From contig NZ_FRCZ01000009.1 of NCBI RefSeq assembly GCF_900143085.1, forward strand, positions 49,916 to 113,915: 64,000 bases of DNA. Direction: 5' to 3'. Shown piece after piece: positions 27,792-37,431 of the stretch. Numbering within the stretch: position 1 is the first letter of the stretch; every line of letters starts with the position of its first letter. The DNA is from Gracilibacillus kekensis. GTDB taxonomy: Bacteria; Bacillota; Bacilli; Bacillales; Amphibacillaceae. The position numbers were made by a program, and so were the translations under genes. Under the pieces are notes generated by a model that worked only from the letters and a program-made list of their open reading frames with translations, was not told where the DNA came from and made no database searches.

Positions 27792-28931
27792 TTACTTATT
27801 AAATGTTGGAATAGTTATCTCTTTCCCACCTTGCATTGCGGAATCATGCGCACATATTCCTGCTGCTGTCCAATTAGCTGCCGTTACTGCATCAATTTTT
27901 GGTAACCGATTCTCTATTATACTACTCACAAATTCGTGAACCAGATGTGGGTGGGAACCATGATGAGCCCCCCCTTGTAAAACAGATAAATGTGGATTAT
28001 CTTCATCCAGATGCTCTTGTTTTGTCATAAAATGTGAGATTTCAGAGGGTAGAGTCTCAGATCTATTTTCAGTTACTACTTTACTATAAGTACTTACCCT
28101 CCCTCTTCCCTCGATTTTATTTTCCATTTCAAAGCGAACTAAAGGCTCATTCTCTAGATGCCACTCTAATGATGCTTTTTTACCATATATATTAAAACTT
28201 TCCATATAGCTTCTTGCGGTTTCGAATAAGCTTCTTGTAACTTCAGCACTAAGACACTTTCGGTCAAGCTGAAAAATAGCTGTTTCAATAGGGTATGGGT
28301 TACCGTATTGTTGTTGGAGTTCCTCCCTCATTGTACCTGATCCAAACGCATGAACCTTGACTGCTTTAGCATCCGATATTGATAATAGTGGGGCTATTGC
28401 ATGAGTAGAATAATGCATGGGTGGAAGTCCTTTCCAATACGGAGGCCAATTTTCCATATCCTGATAATGTGCACCACGTAAGAATTGAATTGCTCCTAGC
28501 TCTCCATGCTTATATGCCTCTTGGGCATATAAATACTGATGAGTATATACTGCCGTTTCCATCATCATATAGTTTTTACCACTTGTTTGTTGAGCAGCAA
28601 CTATGGCATTTAATTCCTCTATTGTTGTTGCCATTGGAACAGTACAAGCGCAATGTTTCCCCGAATTCAATACTTGAATTGATTGTGTGGCATGAGAATG
28701 TATCGAAGTTACCAAATGAATTGCATCAATGTCATCTTCCTCTAAAAGATCGTCTAAGGAAGAATATCTACGCTCAAAATTAAATTTGTCCCCATAGTTC
28801 TGAAGTAGTTGCTTATTAGTATCACATATGGCCACTTCTCCTATATTAGGATGAAGCTTATAAATAGGTGCAAACTGTCCACCAAATTGTAACCCTACTA
28901 TCCCCACATTAATTTTATTCCTTTTTCTCAT
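27792..28931 (-). CDS. Gfo/Idh/MocA family oxidoreductase
   Basis: 379 residues. Rossmann start NVGIVGLQFGGQFAPIY; the usual EKP motif is replaced by CTVPMATT, as in the related protein at 24103-25359 (SAVPTAQS). The C-terminal domain has MHYSTHAIAPLLSISDAKAV and a late GGAHHGSHPHLVHEF segment. Members use NAD(P) to oxidise or reduce sugars or their derivatives; the replaced lysine suggests an atypical mechanism or substrate. TAGAGGAG-like sequence (AGGAGATAAAAG) precedes the ATG. It follows an AraC regulator gene on the same strand (115-nt gap). Confidence 0.82.
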   Translation of the reverse strand: MRKRNKINVGIVGLQFGGQFAPIYKLHPNIGEVAICDTNKQLLQNYGDKFNFERRYSSLDDLLEEDDIDAIHLVTSIHSHATQSIQVLNSGKHCACTVPMATTIEELNAIVAAQQTSGKNYMMMETAVYTHQYLYAQEAYKHGELGAIQFLRGAHYQDMENWPPYWKGLPPMHYSTHAIAPLLSISDAKAVKVHAFGSGTMREELQQQYGNPYPIETAIFQLDRKCLSAEVTRSLFETARSYMESFNIYGKKASLEWHLENEPLVRFEMENKIEGRGRVSTYSKVVTENRSETLPSEISHFMTKQEHLDEDNPHLSVLQGGAHHGSHPHLVHEFVSSIIENRLPKIDAVTAANWTAAGICAHDSAMQGGKEITIPTFNK

Positions 28932-29046
28932 CTTTTATCTCCTCCATGTGAAAAACTATTAATTAGAAATATGTAATATTTCTAATACTAATTATAGGTT
29001 TATTTAAAGATTGATAGTATAGATTTAGAGATGAAAAACATGGACT

Positions 29047-29946
29047 TTATTCTGATATATAACCTTTTAAATTTAAATCTATTCGATATATCTGATTTAA
29101 ATATGTTGAAGGAGAATAACCCGTAACTTTTTTGAATACCCTACTAAAATATAACGGATCTTCATATCCAACTTTTTGACTGATTTGTGAGATATTCATA
29201 TTACTATTTTTCATAAGTTCAGTGGAGCGAATTATTCGCATCCGTTCATGATATGAAGAAATAGAAAAGCCTGTGTTTCCTTTAAACACAGTGCTGATAT
29301 AATTATAGGTTAACTGTAATTCATCACTTAACATCTCGACGTTTAATCTTTCATTATAATGAGATTCAACATACTCTTTAACCTTTTGGACTATCCGATT
29401 TGAATTACTTGAACAGCTTTCTAGAACTTGCTGTCTATATATAATCAAGAAAAACTCCATCGTCAAAGCTGCTGTCGTTAAATGTTTCAGTATTTCGCGG
29501 GAACGAAAGGTCCACAACATATCGCTTATTTTCCGTTCAACAAAAGTACGGTTTTGTATAGTTAATTTTTTTGGAAGAACAAGTATAGAACAGTAGTCTT
29601 CTCGCTTAAATAACTCTTGTGCCTCAGAAATCTTAGTCATAAATGAAGATAATTTAAAGTGGGACTTCTCATCTTCAGTATCAAAATGTATCCAAAATGT
29701 TTTTGTCCCTGCCAATGCTGAAACGGTTCCCCAGTGGTGTAACCCTTTTTTTAATAACAAAACATCTCCCTCATGCAGCCAATACTCTCGCTCTTCCTCT
29801 ATTACCTGCATCCTTCCCTTATATATATAAATAAAGACATGAAAGTCTAATAATCGATTAGGATGCAACCAATTAGAAGTTGTAAATGTTTCTCCCATAT
29901 CTAGAACAAATGGCATTTTTTCGGTCCTTAACTCAACATCGTACAA
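29047..29946 (-). CDS. AraC-family transcriptional regulator
   Basis: 299 residues. N-terminal cupin-like sensor (FHVFIYIYKGRMQVIEEERE, then LHEGDVLLLKKGLHHWG) and C-terminal AraC motifs (LNVEMLSDELQLTYNYISTV and MNISQISQKVGYEDPLYFSR). AAGGAGGCGG precedes the start. It shares strand with the downstream Gfo/Idh gene and hydroxyacid dehydrogenase, so it may regulate its own operon. Confidence 0.87.
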   Translation of the reverse strand: MYDVELRTEKMPFVLDMGETFTTSNWLHPNRLLDFHVFIYIYKGRMQVIEEEREYWLHEGDVLLLKKGLHHWGTVSALAGTKTFWIHFDTEDEKSHFKLSSFMTKISEAQELFKREDYCSILVLPKKLTIQNRTFVERKISDMLWTFRSREILKHLTTAALTMEFFLIIYRQQVLESCSSNSNRIVQKVKEYVESHYNERLNVEMLSDELQLTYNYISTVFKGNTGFSISSYHERMRIIRSTELMKNSNMNISQISQKVGYEDPLYFSRVFKKVTGYSPSTYLNQIYRIDLNLKGYISE

Positions 29947-30092
29947 TTATACCGCCTCCTTATTAAAAATTTCAAAATGACTATATTTAGTAATTTACTC
30001 AACTTGCGCACCTAGAAAAACCTAGTTCATTTTAATACCTGTAAACCTAGTAATTGTTATACTGGATAATTCAATCTAAGATAAGCATAAAA

Positions 30093-30500
30093 AAACATCC
30101 CAACTTTTGGTATAGTTGATTTGACGAGAACCACATACCATACAGAAGGGATGTCCCCTATATGAAATCGAATAATGACGTAATTAAGCAACTACACAAT
30201 GAATTAACTGTGATATTTAAAGAATTACACGTAATAAAACATTTAACTTTAAGGATAAGAAAAACCTTTTAAAAAGGCATTATTTTGAGATGCGTGGTCA
30301 AAGCAACGTGCTAGTAATTTAACAGGTTTACTGCAATTTTGCTCAGAAGAATCGTCTACTATTATTACTTTTGAACGATCATGGTTCGTTAACTTCATTA
30401 CACTACACATCGTATGCTCTATGTAGATCTTGTACCTTCATAGTTGTCTTTCTTTTTCATCAAAAAAGCAAAGTAAAATAGTCAGAAAATTCACAATTCA
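30093..30500 (+). pseudogene. Degenerate insertion-sequence transposase remnant
   Basis: After ATG at 30162 the frame reads MKSNNDVIKQLHNELTVIFK, then ELHVIKHLTLRIRK, and is soon broken by stops and frameshifts; later pieces in other frames (EESSTIITFERS) suggest a decayed transposase. An inverted pair AACATCCC / GGGATGT flanks the leader (30092-30157 region). IS family not assigned. The rest of 29947-30526 shows only promoter-type AT-rich sequence. Confidence 0.5.
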
Positions 30501-30526
30501 TTTATACGCCACTAGTGAAAATACTG

Positions 30527-32716
30527 TTATAATCCTTTGATTTTATATTTCTTATAATGAGTATGACTTCCTTTAGAATTAGAAAAGCCTATTTGTCCAT
30601 GCATATATGGCTCTTTTTTATCCTTAAATTCTAATATCAGTTGATCATTTACATAACACTTAAATTCATTTCCTATAGCTCTTACTTTTAAAGTATAGTT
30701 AGCATCAATTTCCCAATTATATTTCGCAGATTTTAATACCTTATAACCTTTATTGTTTTTATATAAAACAAGTTGATTCAACTCTGATAAACCTATGGCA
30801 TAGGAACGAATTCCACCTTGCACTCGAAAGTTTATACTATGATTATTACCTACTTTAGGTAGTACAGTTGCTTCAAATTCATAATCAGTCCATTTTAAAT
30901 CTCCTGTATAAGCTTCGGCTGATTCACCAAAGTAACTACCACTTAATTCACCATCTTCTAACTTCCAGTTACCCCTTAAATAAGTTAGTTGACTTACTTC
31001 TATATGAAGTTCATTCCATTTCTCCAAATGTTCATTCTTAAAGTCTATTTCATAATGCGGTTTACCAGTAAAGTGGAAATCATCTAAAAATGCAATTAAA
31101 GTAGGTAATACAGATTGTCTATTTTCTTCTTGAACAGGAATTAACTCCATTCCTGCTTCTTCAATGCATACATCAGCCATATATGGTATTTTATATTCTA
31201 TATCATTCCATTCGCTTATCTTTAATTCGAATTTTTCCCCATAAATCCTTTGATTAGAATTCCTATCTTTAATATAAATTGTCGCCAATACCTCTTCAAT
31301 ACTTCCTTTAGGTACTTTCACCTTACACTTTAATGTTTGTCCTGGATATAAAATAGGTGAAAAACTTGGATCATACCGACTATCATCAAAATCTTCCGGA
31401 GTATAATAAGTTTTTACGAACGTTCTATAACCAAATCCACCATTAGCATAATCAAATACTACTTTTAAAGACCGTTCACCACTAGCTGAATCTTCCGCTG
31501 TATTCATTAAGAAACCTGTCACATCTGATCCAGCATCACTCTCTACGCGAAACGCATGTGTTGATCCAGGATATTCAAAATGGAATATTCGTTCTTTCTG
31601 ATTAAGAATATCTCTCCACTTTTTCGGTGGCTCTACTCCAGCAATTTTATATCCAAATTGTGCAATATATGAAGCTCCCCAAGGAATATCTAAAATATTT
31701 AAAGTTCCGATTACACTTGAGCAACATAAGAAATCATTAATGGGTTTCTTCCATGAATCATCTATTCCATTAAGACCATTAATAACACCCAGAACACAGC
31801 CTACATTTCCTACATTACAATCAGTATCCCAACCACACATATTACAAATGTTAATAGAATTCGAGAAATCCCCACGGCCATATAAAATAGATAAAACAAT
31901 GACAGCTGCGTTCGGAATGATATGGCAATTACCGGGGTATTTATCATATCCGTAATTTTCATACACGTATTTAAAACAAGATCTCCAATTATTTGGTTCC
32001 TTTTTATAAAATTTTATAATATCTCTCGTCATTTCAGCATATTCACAATTTTCCGGAATAACACTTAAGCCAATTTCAATTAGTTTATCTACATTTTTCT
32101 CTGTAAAGGCTGCAGCAATCACAGCTGCTATAAACATACCACCATATTTACCATTCCCATCATGTGAAACACTAGCCACTTTTCCTGCATACTCAGCTGC
32201 TAATTGGGGTCTACCTGGTGCAATCAGGCCCCATACATCTATAAAAATTTGTCCACCGATTTGTTCAGCCACAGCTTCGCCATTTTGTTCTATAGATCCA
32301 GATCTCGGTGCAGATATCCCATTTTTCATATTTAAATAGGCAGTGTGCTCCGTAGATTTCCCGTATCCTCCCCACCAATAAAAACCATGACCATCAGGGG
32401 CATAATTTAACCACGTATCTCCCATTTCTTTTGCAGTAATATTCCTGGTATATGTGTAATCTTCCAAAGACCTTAAAATGAATAAAGGACCATTTGTATC
32501 GTCATCAGCAGCAAAATTTTTAAAATGATGAGGGTAACTACTGATTTCTCCAAATGCTTTCGCAATTCTAGCATAATCCCATTGTTCAATATTCGCTCCA
32601 TGTCGCACACCTATTACTTTACCTAACCAGCCAGCATAAACCAATTCGATATAATTTGAATTAAGTAAATTTATTAATTCCGAATCTAATTTCAATGTCA
32701 CTTTACTTTTCGCCAT
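30527..32716 (-). CDS. ADP-ribosylglycohydrolase-fold protein with C-terminal jelly-roll domain
   Basis: 729 residues from the ATG at 32716, which has GGGAGGT 6-12 nt upstream; a TTG 15 nt earlier overlaps that site and is not used. Residues about 20-360 match the ADP-ribosylglycohydrolase/DraG fold with its metal-binding aspartates (FAADDDTNGPLF and CGWDTDCNVGNVG) and GWLGKVIGVRHG at the start. Residues about 390-560 form a beta-rich domain, and about 565-729 a LamG/DUF1080-like jelly roll (SINFRVQGGIRSYAIGLSEL). DraG-fold enzymes cleave N- or O-glycosidic ADP-ribose bonds, but in sugar clusters the true substrate is often unknown. It is downstream of the YesN/YesM pair and probably part of the same sugar response. 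Confidence 0.8.
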   Translation of the reverse strand: MAKSKVTLKLDSELINLLNSNYIELVYAGWLGKVIGVRHGANIEQWDYARIAKAFGEISSYPHHFKNFAADDDTNGPLFILRSLEDYTYTRNITAKEMGDTWLNYAPDGHGFYWWGGYGKSTEHTAYLNMKNGISAPRSGSIEQNGEAVAEQIGGQIFIDVWGLIAPGRPQLAAEYAGKVASVSHDGNGKYGGMFIAAVIAAAFTEKNVDKLIEIGLSVIPENCEYAEMTRDIIKFYKKEPNNWRSCFKYVYENYGYDKYPGNCHIIPNAAVIVLSILYGRGDFSNSINICNMCGWDTDCNVGNVGCVLGVINGLNGIDDSWKKPINDFLCCSSVIGTLNILDIPWGASYIAQFGYKIAGVEPPKKWRDILNQKERIFHFEYPGSTHAFRVESDAGSDVTGFLMNTAEDSASGERSLKVVFDYANGGFGYRTFVKTYYTPEDFDDSRYDPSFSPILYPGQTLKCKVKVPKGSIEEVLATIYIKDRNSNQRIYGEKFELKISEWNDIEYKIPYMADVCIEEAGMELIPVQEENRQSVLPTLIAFLDDFHFTGKPHYEIDFKNEHLEKWNELHIEVSQLTYLRGNWKLEDGELSGSYFGESAEAYTGDLKWTDYEFEATVLPKVGNNHSINFRVQGGIRSYAIGLSELNQLVLYKNNKGYKVLKSAKYNWEIDANYTLKVRAIGNEFKCYVNDQLILEFKDKKEPYMHGQIGFSNSKGSHTHYKKYKIKGL

Positions 32717-32899
32717 TGAGTTACCTCCCAAATTATAATTTAGTCTAACAGTTATAGATTGATGAGTTTATGCCAACAGACAAGAAAAATTTATTAATCT
32801 TTTACCTCATTTATCTTATATGTCACCTATTTCAGATATATCCTTAAAAGAGATCAAATGAGGACTCTAAGTGTATACATCATCTTACTTATATTTTAT

Positions 32900-34507
32900 T
32901 CATAATTTTCTATAAGCGTTTGGAGTCATCCCAAAATGCTCTTTGAAAATTTTGGAAAAATAATTAGCATTTTGATAACCCAATTCATCTGCAATATGAT
33001 AAATTTTTAGATTTGTATGTTTTAGCATTTGAGCCCCACGCTCTATTTTTCTTCTTGTGATATAATCACTGATTCCTTCATCTTTTTCTTCTTTATATAA
33101 ACGCGATAAATAAACCGGGTGAAGATATACTTGATCAGCAATTTGCTTTAATGAGAGGTCTCTTGAAATATTCGCTTCAATGTAATGTTGAACTTTTCTA
33201 ACAATCATACTTCTGCTTTGATTACTTTCATTACTTTCATCTGTTATTACTATCTTAATTCTATTAAAAATACTATAAATCCATTCTGATAAATGATTAA
33301 CTGAACTTAATTTTTTGCCTTCAAAAATTTCATTCATATCCCCACCAATAATTTCTGGTAAACTAAAACTATTTTTATGTGCTATATAAATGAAAGATGA
33401 TAAGATCAAGTAATAAGCTTCTAAAATATTTATTTGTTTTCGAGAATTTAATTCATGGAATATTTTTTGCAATTTATTCTCCGCACCCATCCAATCATTA
33501 GCTTCTAACAATTGGGTAAGCGTAGGTGGTTCGTACAAACTTTGAAATTCAAATATTTTTTCATCATTAGTAATACCATTGGATTTATCAATATAAACTA
33601 TATTATTATCAAGACTTTTTAGTAATGATACCAAGGCTTGTTTGTACATTCCTGGCAAATTATTTATCAATGATCCTGCGTCACTTGAATAAATTGAAAC
33701 AGATGATTTGATATACTTTTTTACACTATCTTTAATCTGCAATAAATCCCTTTCAAGATTAAATAAAATACCCTCATCGTCTATTACTTCTTTCTTTTTA
33801 ATGACAAACATTAGGAAGCCTTGATGATCTATCGCTGACCAACAAAAGAATTTTACCGCTAAAATTTCTTCAACTATATTTTTAATTGAATATTCAATAT
33901 ATGAAACGTCATTCAGATCAAATTTCATTGGGATTTCATCGATTCTAATAGCTATAAGATATACCTGATCATTAGATTGAAAATCTAGTTTATATTTTTT
34001 AAATTGTTCATCTAATTTTATGGGATCACCCGCTTTCCCATACAATACATTTAATAAAATATCTGCTCTCCAATTAGATAAGTTTTCCCTTATACTATCC
34101 ATAGCATGACTAAAAGAAACTTCATGCGATTTCTCTTCTTTTATCTTTTTAATTAATATATCAACTACACTTATAAGTTCTTCTTCCGAAACTGGCTTTA
34201 ATAAATACTCACTTACTTCGTTTTGAAGAGCAGTTTTAGCATATTCAAATTTGTTAAAGCCAGTTATTATAATAAATTTTATGCTGTGATTTGATTTGCG
34301 CATTTCTTTAATCATTTCTAGTCCTGTCATTCCTGGCATTTTAATGTCTGTTATCACAATATCTATTTGATTTAGTTGAGCGATTGACAATGCTTCCTTA
34401 GCAGAATACGCTGGTAAAACTGAATGAACACCTATATTGTCCCAATCTATTGTATAGACAAGTTCATCAACTAAGTGCGCATGATCATCTACAATTAATA
34501 ATTGCAT
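32900..34507 (-). CDS. Response regulator with AraC output domain, YesN type
   Basis: 535 residues. Receiver domain at the N-terminus (QLLIVDDHAHLVDEL; phosphoacceptor D54 in VITDIKMPG), a long linker domain (about 130-420) and two AraC helix-turn-helix motifs at the end (LSLKQIADQVYLHPVYLSRL and KIYHIADELGYQNANYFSKI). It is immediately downstream of the kinase gene (3-nt gap). Systems of this YesMN class sense extracellular oligosaccharides and switch on the adjoining importer; that fits the LplABC-like genes just upstream. Confidence 0.92.
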   Translation of the reverse strand: MQLLIVDDHAHLVDELVYTIDWDNIGVHSVLPAYSAKEALSIAQLNQIDIVITDIKMPGMTGLEMIKEMRKSNHSIKFIIITGFNKFEYAKTALQNEVSEYLLKPVSEEELISVVDILIKKIKEEKSHEVSFSHAMDSIRENLSNWRADILLNVLYGKAGDPIKLDEQFKKYKLDFQSNDQVYLIAIRIDEIPMKFDLNDVSYIEYSIKNIVEEILAVKFFCWSAIDHQGFLMFVIKKKEVIDDEGILFNLERDLLQIKDSVKKYIKSSVSIYSSDAGSLINNLPGMYKQALVSLLKSLDNNIVYIDKSNGITNDEKIFEFQSLYEPPTLTQLLEANDWMGAENKLQKIFHELNSRKQINILEAYYLILSSFIYIAHKNSFSLPEIIGGDMNEIFEGKKLSSVNHLSEWIYSIFNRIKIVITDESNESNQSRSMIVRKVQHYIEANISRDLSLKQIADQVYLHPVYLSRLYKEEKDEGISDYITRRKIERGAQMLKHTNLKIYHIADELGYQNANYFSKIFKEHFGMTPNAYRKL

Positions 34508-34510
34508 TGT

Positions 34511-36247
34511 TTACCATTCCCCTTTTTTATGCCATGTAAGATCTACAATAAATCCACTGGGACTTGAATTTATTATTTTTACGCCAGACTCCTCACCAAA
34601 TTTCAGTTTTAACCTTTGATGAACATTCCATATTCCACATCCCATTTCATTTTGTAGCGGAGTGTTAAGTTTACCTTGAAGAATTGAGATTTCATCATTC
34701 GCCATACCTTTTCCATTATCTTTAATTCTTATAAGATAATTTTCATTACAAAGCTCTCCAGAAATCGAAATCAAACCATCGTCTTCTTTGAGTTCAAGCC
34801 CATGAACTATACAATTTTCTACTATAGGCTGAATTAAAAGTCGTGGAATTTTTATTTTTTTCATTTCTTCAGGAATATTTATTGTCAATCTAATTTTATT
34901 CGTTTTTAAATTGTAAATTTCTACATAATTTTCTACTAAGTTGAGTTCTTCTTCCAAATTCACCATTTCTTCATCAGTTCGAGTAGTATATCGATAGTAT
35001 CCACCTAAGTGCAGACACATTTTTTCAACCATTTCGTTTCTATTTAATCTAGCCATACTCTTCATATACGCTAAGCAATTATATAAAAAGTGAGGGTTTA
35101 TTTGTGATTGTAACTGTTTAACTGTTGCCTCTTTTGCTCTTACTCTCTCTTCATATACGGTTTGAATTAAGTTTTGAATTTTATAGGCCATTTGATTAAA
35201 CTGTTTTAACAAATAACCAAATTCGTTGTTATTTTGTTCTATTATTCTTACTGAGTAATCTCCTTGCTTCACGCTCTCTACACCTTTTAACAATTTCTTT
35301 ATTGGTACTTGTACGGTTTTATAAATGTAAAGAATTGATAATATACTCAGAAAAATCAAAAAACCAACTATCGCATAATAAATCTGCCTTATTTCGTTTA
35401 TTGGAGAAACTACAATATCTAAAGGAGTATAATCAATCAAATACCATCCTAAAGATTCTAATTTTATATGTGTAAATAAATACTTTTGATCAGCTATTTT
35501 TATTATGTTATTCGCAGTATCTTTGTTAAACAATTCCATATTAGAACTAATTGCTTTTTTTAACTTTTCACTTTCCTCTTCATCAATAGAACGATTATAG
35601 ATAATATCACTTGAGGAGTGAAACAAAATAGGGTCATTTTGTCCATCTACTTTGTAGTCATCTAAAATATCTTGTATGTTTTTTTCTGAAAACACAATCT
35701 CAGTAATTAAACTCGCCGAAGATAAATTGTTTACTGAAGTGTATGATGGTGCTAATATAAACTTAACAAAATCACCTACTGAGGAACCCTCGCTTTTTTC
35801 ATAAGTCCATTCTTTATCTACCCTTAATTTCAATTGATCCAAATCATAAGTCCTTGATAATTTGGGAGATATAACCGTCTTTGTTCTTGGAAAATACATA
35901 GCCATTTCATTTTTCCAATTTCCTGATGCTTGTTGTAATTGTAATTTCTGTTCAATATTCCTTTTGGTCCAAATACTGCTATATAAATCATTAGTAACAT
36001 GTTGATTTCGATATAACTTGATACTTGGATCATAATGTAATGTAATTGCTGATTCAGTAAGTTTATTAATATTAGTTTCTATTTGATGAGAAAGAAACTT
36101 CAATTGATTTAATTGTGAAATCTCTATTTGATTATTCACTGTCTTTAAGCTAACTTGGTTGGAATATAAAAAAAGACCAGTTACAGGTATAATAATCATA
36201 AGAACTAGTAAAAGTAACCTATGAAAAATTTTCCTCTGTCTTTTCAT
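34511..36247 (-). CDS. Sensor histidine kinase, YesM type
   Basis: 578 residues. Two membrane segments (LLLLVLMIIIPVTGLFLYS near residue 15; about 285-310) enclose an extracellular sensor domain. A HAMP domain follows (VQVPIKKLLKGVESVKQGDY). The HisKA_7-type box QSQINPHFLYNCLAYMKSMA contains the phosphorylated histidine, and the ATP-binding domain has VENCIVHGLE and IKDNGKGM. It partners the response regulator located 3 nt downstream. It sits in the membrane and probably responds to polysaccharide fragments outside the cell. Confidence 0.92.
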   Translation of the reverse strand: MKRQRKIFHRLLLLVLMIIIPVTGLFLYSNQVSLKTVNNQIEISQLNQLKFLSHQIETNINKLTESAITLHYDPSIKLYRNQHVTNDLYSSIWTKRNIEQKLQLQQASGNWKNEMAMYFPRTKTVISPKLSRTYDLDQLKLRVDKEWTYEKSEGSSVGDFVKFILAPSYTSVNNLSSASLITEIVFSEKNIQDILDDYKVDGQNDPILFHSSSDIIYNRSIDEEESEKLKKAISSNMELFNKDTANNIIKIADQKYLFTHIKLESLGWYLIDYTPLDIVVSPINEIRQIYYAIVGFLIFLSILSILYIYKTVQVPIKKLLKGVESVKQGDYSVRIIEQNNNEFGYLLKQFNQMAYKIQNLIQTVYEERVRAKEATVKQLQSQINPHFLYNCLAYMKSMARLNRNEMVEKMCLHLGGYYRYTTRTDEEMVNLEEELNLVENYVEIYNLKTNKIRLTINIPEEMKKIKIPRLLIQPIVENCIVHGLELKEDDGLISISGELCNENYLIRIKDNGKGMANDEISILQGKLNTPLQNEMGCGIWNVHQRLKLKFGEESGVKIINSSPSGFIVDLTWHKKGEW

Positions 36248-36537
36248 ATTCCCACTTCCTTCATTAATTATGATTTAGAGTTCACCAAAAGTATACTCTC
36301 ATTTCATATTACTTTTATTTAAAAAATTCCAATTGAAACGCATTCCACTTTATGATGAAAAGGTTTACATTAATGTGTCTATTTTGTTAGCTGAATAATA
36401 GTTGTAGATTGGAAAAATTAAATAAATCTTATTAACTATTACTTAGCTATTATATTTATTAAAGATAGTTATTTCCAAAAAATATAGGAGAAGATTAGTT
36501 AAAGCCGCATTAGATTTCTACAAGGCTTCAACTCTCT

Positions 36538-37416
36538 TTATTCTTTTACTCCTCCAAGCACAATCCCTTTAACGAAATATTTTTGAAGAAACGGATAAAC
36601 TAATAATATTGGTAAAGCCCCAATGAAAATTTGAGCTGATTTAACAGTTCGTTCAGAGATATTTGCCATTTCTTCTGGGGATAAATTTAATTGTGAAAAA
36701 TCTTGTTGCACTATTACTGTTTGAAGAAAGGTGGCTAATGGATAGTTACTAGAACTACTCATATAAATTAAACCATCGAACCATGAGTTCCAATGGAATA
36801 CCATCATAAATAAAGATAAAGTTGCTATTGCAGGCATAGACAATGGTAGATATATTTTAAATAAAGTTTTAATGTGTCCTGCTCCATCCATAATTGCAGC
36901 TTCTTCAATTTCTTTAGGTATTGACCGAAAAAAGTTAAGTAATAATACAATATGGAATGCTGAAATCGTATGAGGTAATATTAGTGACCACATTGAATTC
37001 ATTAAACCCAACTCAAGAATTAAAATATAGTTTGGTATTATTCCACCAGAGAAAAGCATCGTAAAAACAAAAAACCATGTTATCATAGCTCTTCCTTTGA
37101 TTATATCATTACTTTTTGATAATGGGTAGGCGATCAGCATGGTCATTAACATCGGTATGACCGTACCAAGTATCGTTCTTTGAATTGAAACAAAAATTGA
37201 ATTAACAAACTTTTCATTTCCTAATGTCTCTGTATATGCATCAATTGTAAAGTTAACAGGCCATAACCCTACAAAACCTGCTGCCGCTGCCGCACTTCCA
37301 CTAAAAGAAACGGCCAAAACATGAATCAGAGGAATAAGGCAAAGAATCGCCAAAAGAGAAAGGAAGACATAATTAAAAACATTAAATATTTTGTAGCCTC
37401 TATTTTTATAGTACAT
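36538..37416 (-). CDS. Carbohydrate ABC transporter permease, LplC/YtcP type
   Basis: 292 residues with six membrane segments. The permease-ATPase coupling loop EEAAIMDGAGHIKTLFKIYL (EAAxxDGA...I..P motif) contacts the ATPase. It forms the heterodimer with the permease encoded 15 nt upstream (37432-38385). Length and sequence (VLAVSFSGSAAAAAGFVGLW) match LplC-type permeases. No ATPase gene is in this cluster; such importers borrow a shared MsmX-type ATPase in Bacillus. Confidence 0.92.
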   Translation of the reverse strand: MYYKNRGYKIFNVFNYVFLSLLAILCLIPLIHVLAVSFSGSAAAAAGFVGLWPVNFTIDAYTETLGNEKFVNSIFVSIQRTILGTVIPMLMTMLIAYPLSKSNDIIKGRAMITWFFVFTMLFSGGIIPNYILILELGLMNSMWSLILPHTISAFHIVLLLNFFRSIPKEIEEAAIMDGAGHIKTLFKIYLPLSMPAIATLSLFMMVFHWNSWFDGLIYMSSSSNYPLATFLQTVIVQQDFSQLNLSPEEMANISERTVKSAQIFIGALPILLVYPFLQKYFVKGIVLGGVKE

Positions 37417-37431
37417 GATATCACTCCTGAT

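Noticed and set aside
36330..36346. cre-like TTGAAACGCATTCCA upstream of the histidine kinase gene
   Set aside because: The central CG is one base out of register with the consensus, so I do not call it.
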